A DNA stretch of 6,510 bases from positions 1 through 6,510 of the forward strand of contig JAFPYE010000119.1 of the NCBI GenBank assembly GCA_017412325.1, given 5' to 3'. The position numbers and the translations under genes were made by a program. Source of the DNA: Kiritimatiellia bacterium. GTDB taxonomy: Bacteria > Verrucomicrobiota > Kiritimatiellia > RFP12 > UBA1067. Under the pieces are notes generated by a model, which had not been told where the DNA came from, did no database searches, and saw nothing but the letters and a program-made list of their open reading frames with translations. This document shows positions 5,771 to 6,510 of this stretch, one piece after another (position 1 is the stretch's first letter; the number at the start of each line of letters is the position of its first letter).

Positions 5771-5846
5771 CGGACTGTAGCTCAGTTGGTAGAGCACGAC
5801 ACTTTTAATGTTGGGGTCGCGGGTCCGATCCCCGCCAGTCCGACCA
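5771..5846 (+). tRNA. tRNA-Lys (anticodon UUU), CCA encoded
   Basis: A full 76-nt cloverleaf can be drawn. The acceptor stem CGGACTG (5771-5777) pairs with CAGTCCG (5836-5842), followed by discriminator A73 and genome-encoded CCA. The D stem is GCTC/GAGC with loop AGTTGGTA, keeping A14, G15, G18, G19 and A21. The anticodon stem CGACA/TGTTG has one G-U pair, and the loop CTTTTAA gives anticodon TTT at 5804-5806. The variable loop is GGGTC. The T stem GCGGG/CCCGC is perfect. The T loop is TCCGATC, so position 55 is C rather than the nearly universal U. The first pair is C1-G72 rather than G1-C72. A73, U35 and U36, the main lysine identity elements, are all present. It lies 19 nt after rplO on the same strand and is probably co-transcribed with the ribosomal protein genes. 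Confidence 0.95.
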
Positions 5847-5852
5847 AACGCC

Positions 5853-6510
5853 TCAAATCCCCCTGACCGACTCCATCAGTTCACGGAGTTTTCGGTCGGG
5901 GGTTTTGCTTTTCAGTTCACGGACAAACGCGACGTCGCGCGAGCCCGCGCGGTAGAAGACGGCGCGCGGGCCGGTGACGTCGAGATGGCCGAGCCGGGCG
6001 CGGGCGCAGGCGACGCGCAGCTCCCCGAGGAGGACGAGCCGCCGGGCGGCGGGCGGCAGCGGTCCGAAGCGGTCGGCGAGTTCCGCCGCGAGCGCCTTGA
6101 CGGCTTTGACGTCCGTCGCTTCCGCCAGTCGCTTCATGAAACTCATGCGCTGGGCGTCCTCCTCCACGTAGCCGTAGGGCAGCGCGGCGGCGGACGCGTC
6201 GTCCGTCGAGGCGGGCGAGAGGTCGAGGAAGTCGAGGTTGAGCGCGACGTCGACCACGTCGTCGACCTTTTCCCCCTTGAGCCGCGCGATCGTGCGCTGG
6301 AGGAGCTGGCAGTAGAGCGTGAAGCCGACGGCGGCGATGTGGCCCGACTGCTGCGAGCCGAGGAGATTGCCCGCGCCGCGGATCTCGAGGTCGCGCACGG
6401 CGAGGTTGAAGCCCGCGCCGAGCCCGCCGTGGCGCTGGAGCGCGGCCAGCCGTTCGCGCGCGTCGGCGTCGACGACGCCCGTGGGCGGCAGGAGGAAGAC
6501 GGCTCGGCCC
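5853..6510 (-). CDS. mfd: Transcription-repair coupling factor Mfd, C-terminal part (5' end cut by window)
   Basis: Mfd is a DNA translocase that removes RNA polymerase stalled at lesions and recruits UvrA. The window holds the last 218 residues, read from 6509 to a TGA at 5855-5853. It begins just after helicase motif VI, in GRAVFLLPPTGVV, then LGAGFNLAVRDLEIRGAGNLLG (30-51) with QQSGHIAAVGFTLYCQLL after it, a signature that separates Mfd from RecG (which has a proline in place of the alanine in this motif). The C-terminal TRCF domain follows, with YVEEDAQRMSFMKRLAEA and LADRFGPLPPAARRL. After that motif only about 50-60 residues remain, shorter than E. coli Mfd. A GTG at 6398 is internal valine, not a start. 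The gene converges on the tRNA with only six bases between them, and its last codons double as the opposing terminator. The function of this copy is inferred from family alone. Confidence 0.93.
   Translation of the reverse strand, partial: GRAVFLLPPTGVVDADARERLAALQRHGGLGAGFNLAVRDLEIRGAGNLLGSQQSGHIAAVGFTLYCQLLQRTIARLKGEKVDDVVDVALNLDFLDLSPASTDDASAAALPYGYVEEDAQRMSFMKRLAEATDVKAVKALAAELADRFGPLPPAARRLVLLGELRVACARARLGHLDVTGPRAVFYRAGSRDVAFVRELKSKTPDRKLRELMESVRGI
5859..5912 (+). terminator. Intrinsic terminator of the ribosomal-protein/tRNA transcript
   Basis: CCCCC-T-GACCGA (5859-5870) pairs with TCGGTC-GGGGG (5892-5902), eleven base pairs with one bulged T. An inner CTCC/GGAG (5871-5874 with 5885-5888) extends the stem after a TTT bulge. 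It is followed by TTTTGCTTTT (5903-5912). On the + strand this is a strong Rho-independent terminator, 12 nt past the tRNA CCA. The whole hairpin lies inside the 3' coding end of mfd. On the - strand the tail is only ATTTGA, so it is a weaker terminator for mfd. Confidence 0.8.

Noticed and set aside
5876..5923. Twelve-base direct repeat TCAGTTCACGGA at 5876-5887 and 5912-5923.
   Set aside because: The copies are exactly 36 bases apart and in frame, encoding two similar RELx segments of the Mfd tail. It looks like coding similarity, not an attachment site or mobile-element scar.
5853..6510. RecG as an alternative identity for the - strand helicase fragment.
   Set aside because: The motif reads IRGAGNLLGSQQSG followed by LYCQLL and a TRCF-type C-terminal domain, which are Mfd features; RecG has a proline in the matching motif and no such domain.

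Overview
The window is a compact bacterial ribosomal-protein gene cluster on the + strand. It is the second half of the S10 operon joined without a break to the first half of the spc operon, and it is followed by a tRNA-Lys gene. A convergent mfd gene (transcription-repair coupling factor) enters from the right on the - strand. The order is rpsS (5' end cut), rplV, rpsC, rplP, rpsQ, rplN, rplX, rplE, rpsN, rpsH, rplF, rplR, rpsE, rplO, tRNA-Lys(UUU), terminator, then mfd in the opposite direction.

The DNA is GC-rich. Every complete gene starts with ATG and is preceded by an AGGAG-like Shine-Dalgarno sequence. TAA stops dominate, with TGA only at rplN, rplE and mfd, as expected of highly expressed genes. 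The protein forms (bacterial L15, L18, S17 and zinc-type 61-residue S14) place this in a bacterium. I cannot name the phylum from the sequence. Absence of rpmC and rpmD from their usual slots would fit a divergent lineage such as a member of the PVC group, but that is a weak guess.

Positions 1-5751 form one polycistronic unit with no promoter-sized gap. The largest spacer is 23 nt, two gene pairs overlap by one base (TAATG), and three pairs are separated by only 2-3 nt. The products assemble into the small subunit (S19, S3, S17, S14, S8, S5) and the large subunit (L22, L16, L14, L24, L5, L6, L18, L15). The tRNA begins 19 nt after rplO and is probably part of the same transcript. Transcription then appears to end at a strong hairpin lying inside the antisense 3' coding end of mfd.

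This is mainly an ordinary housekeeping region and I see no new defence, mobile or biosynthetic system. The points worth attention are the loss of the rpmC (L29) and rpmD (L30) slots, the ending of the spc operon at rplO with no secY, a divergent peptide-tunnel hairpin and cysteine pairs in L22, a tRNA-Lys with C at position 55, and a terminator that doubles as coding sequence.
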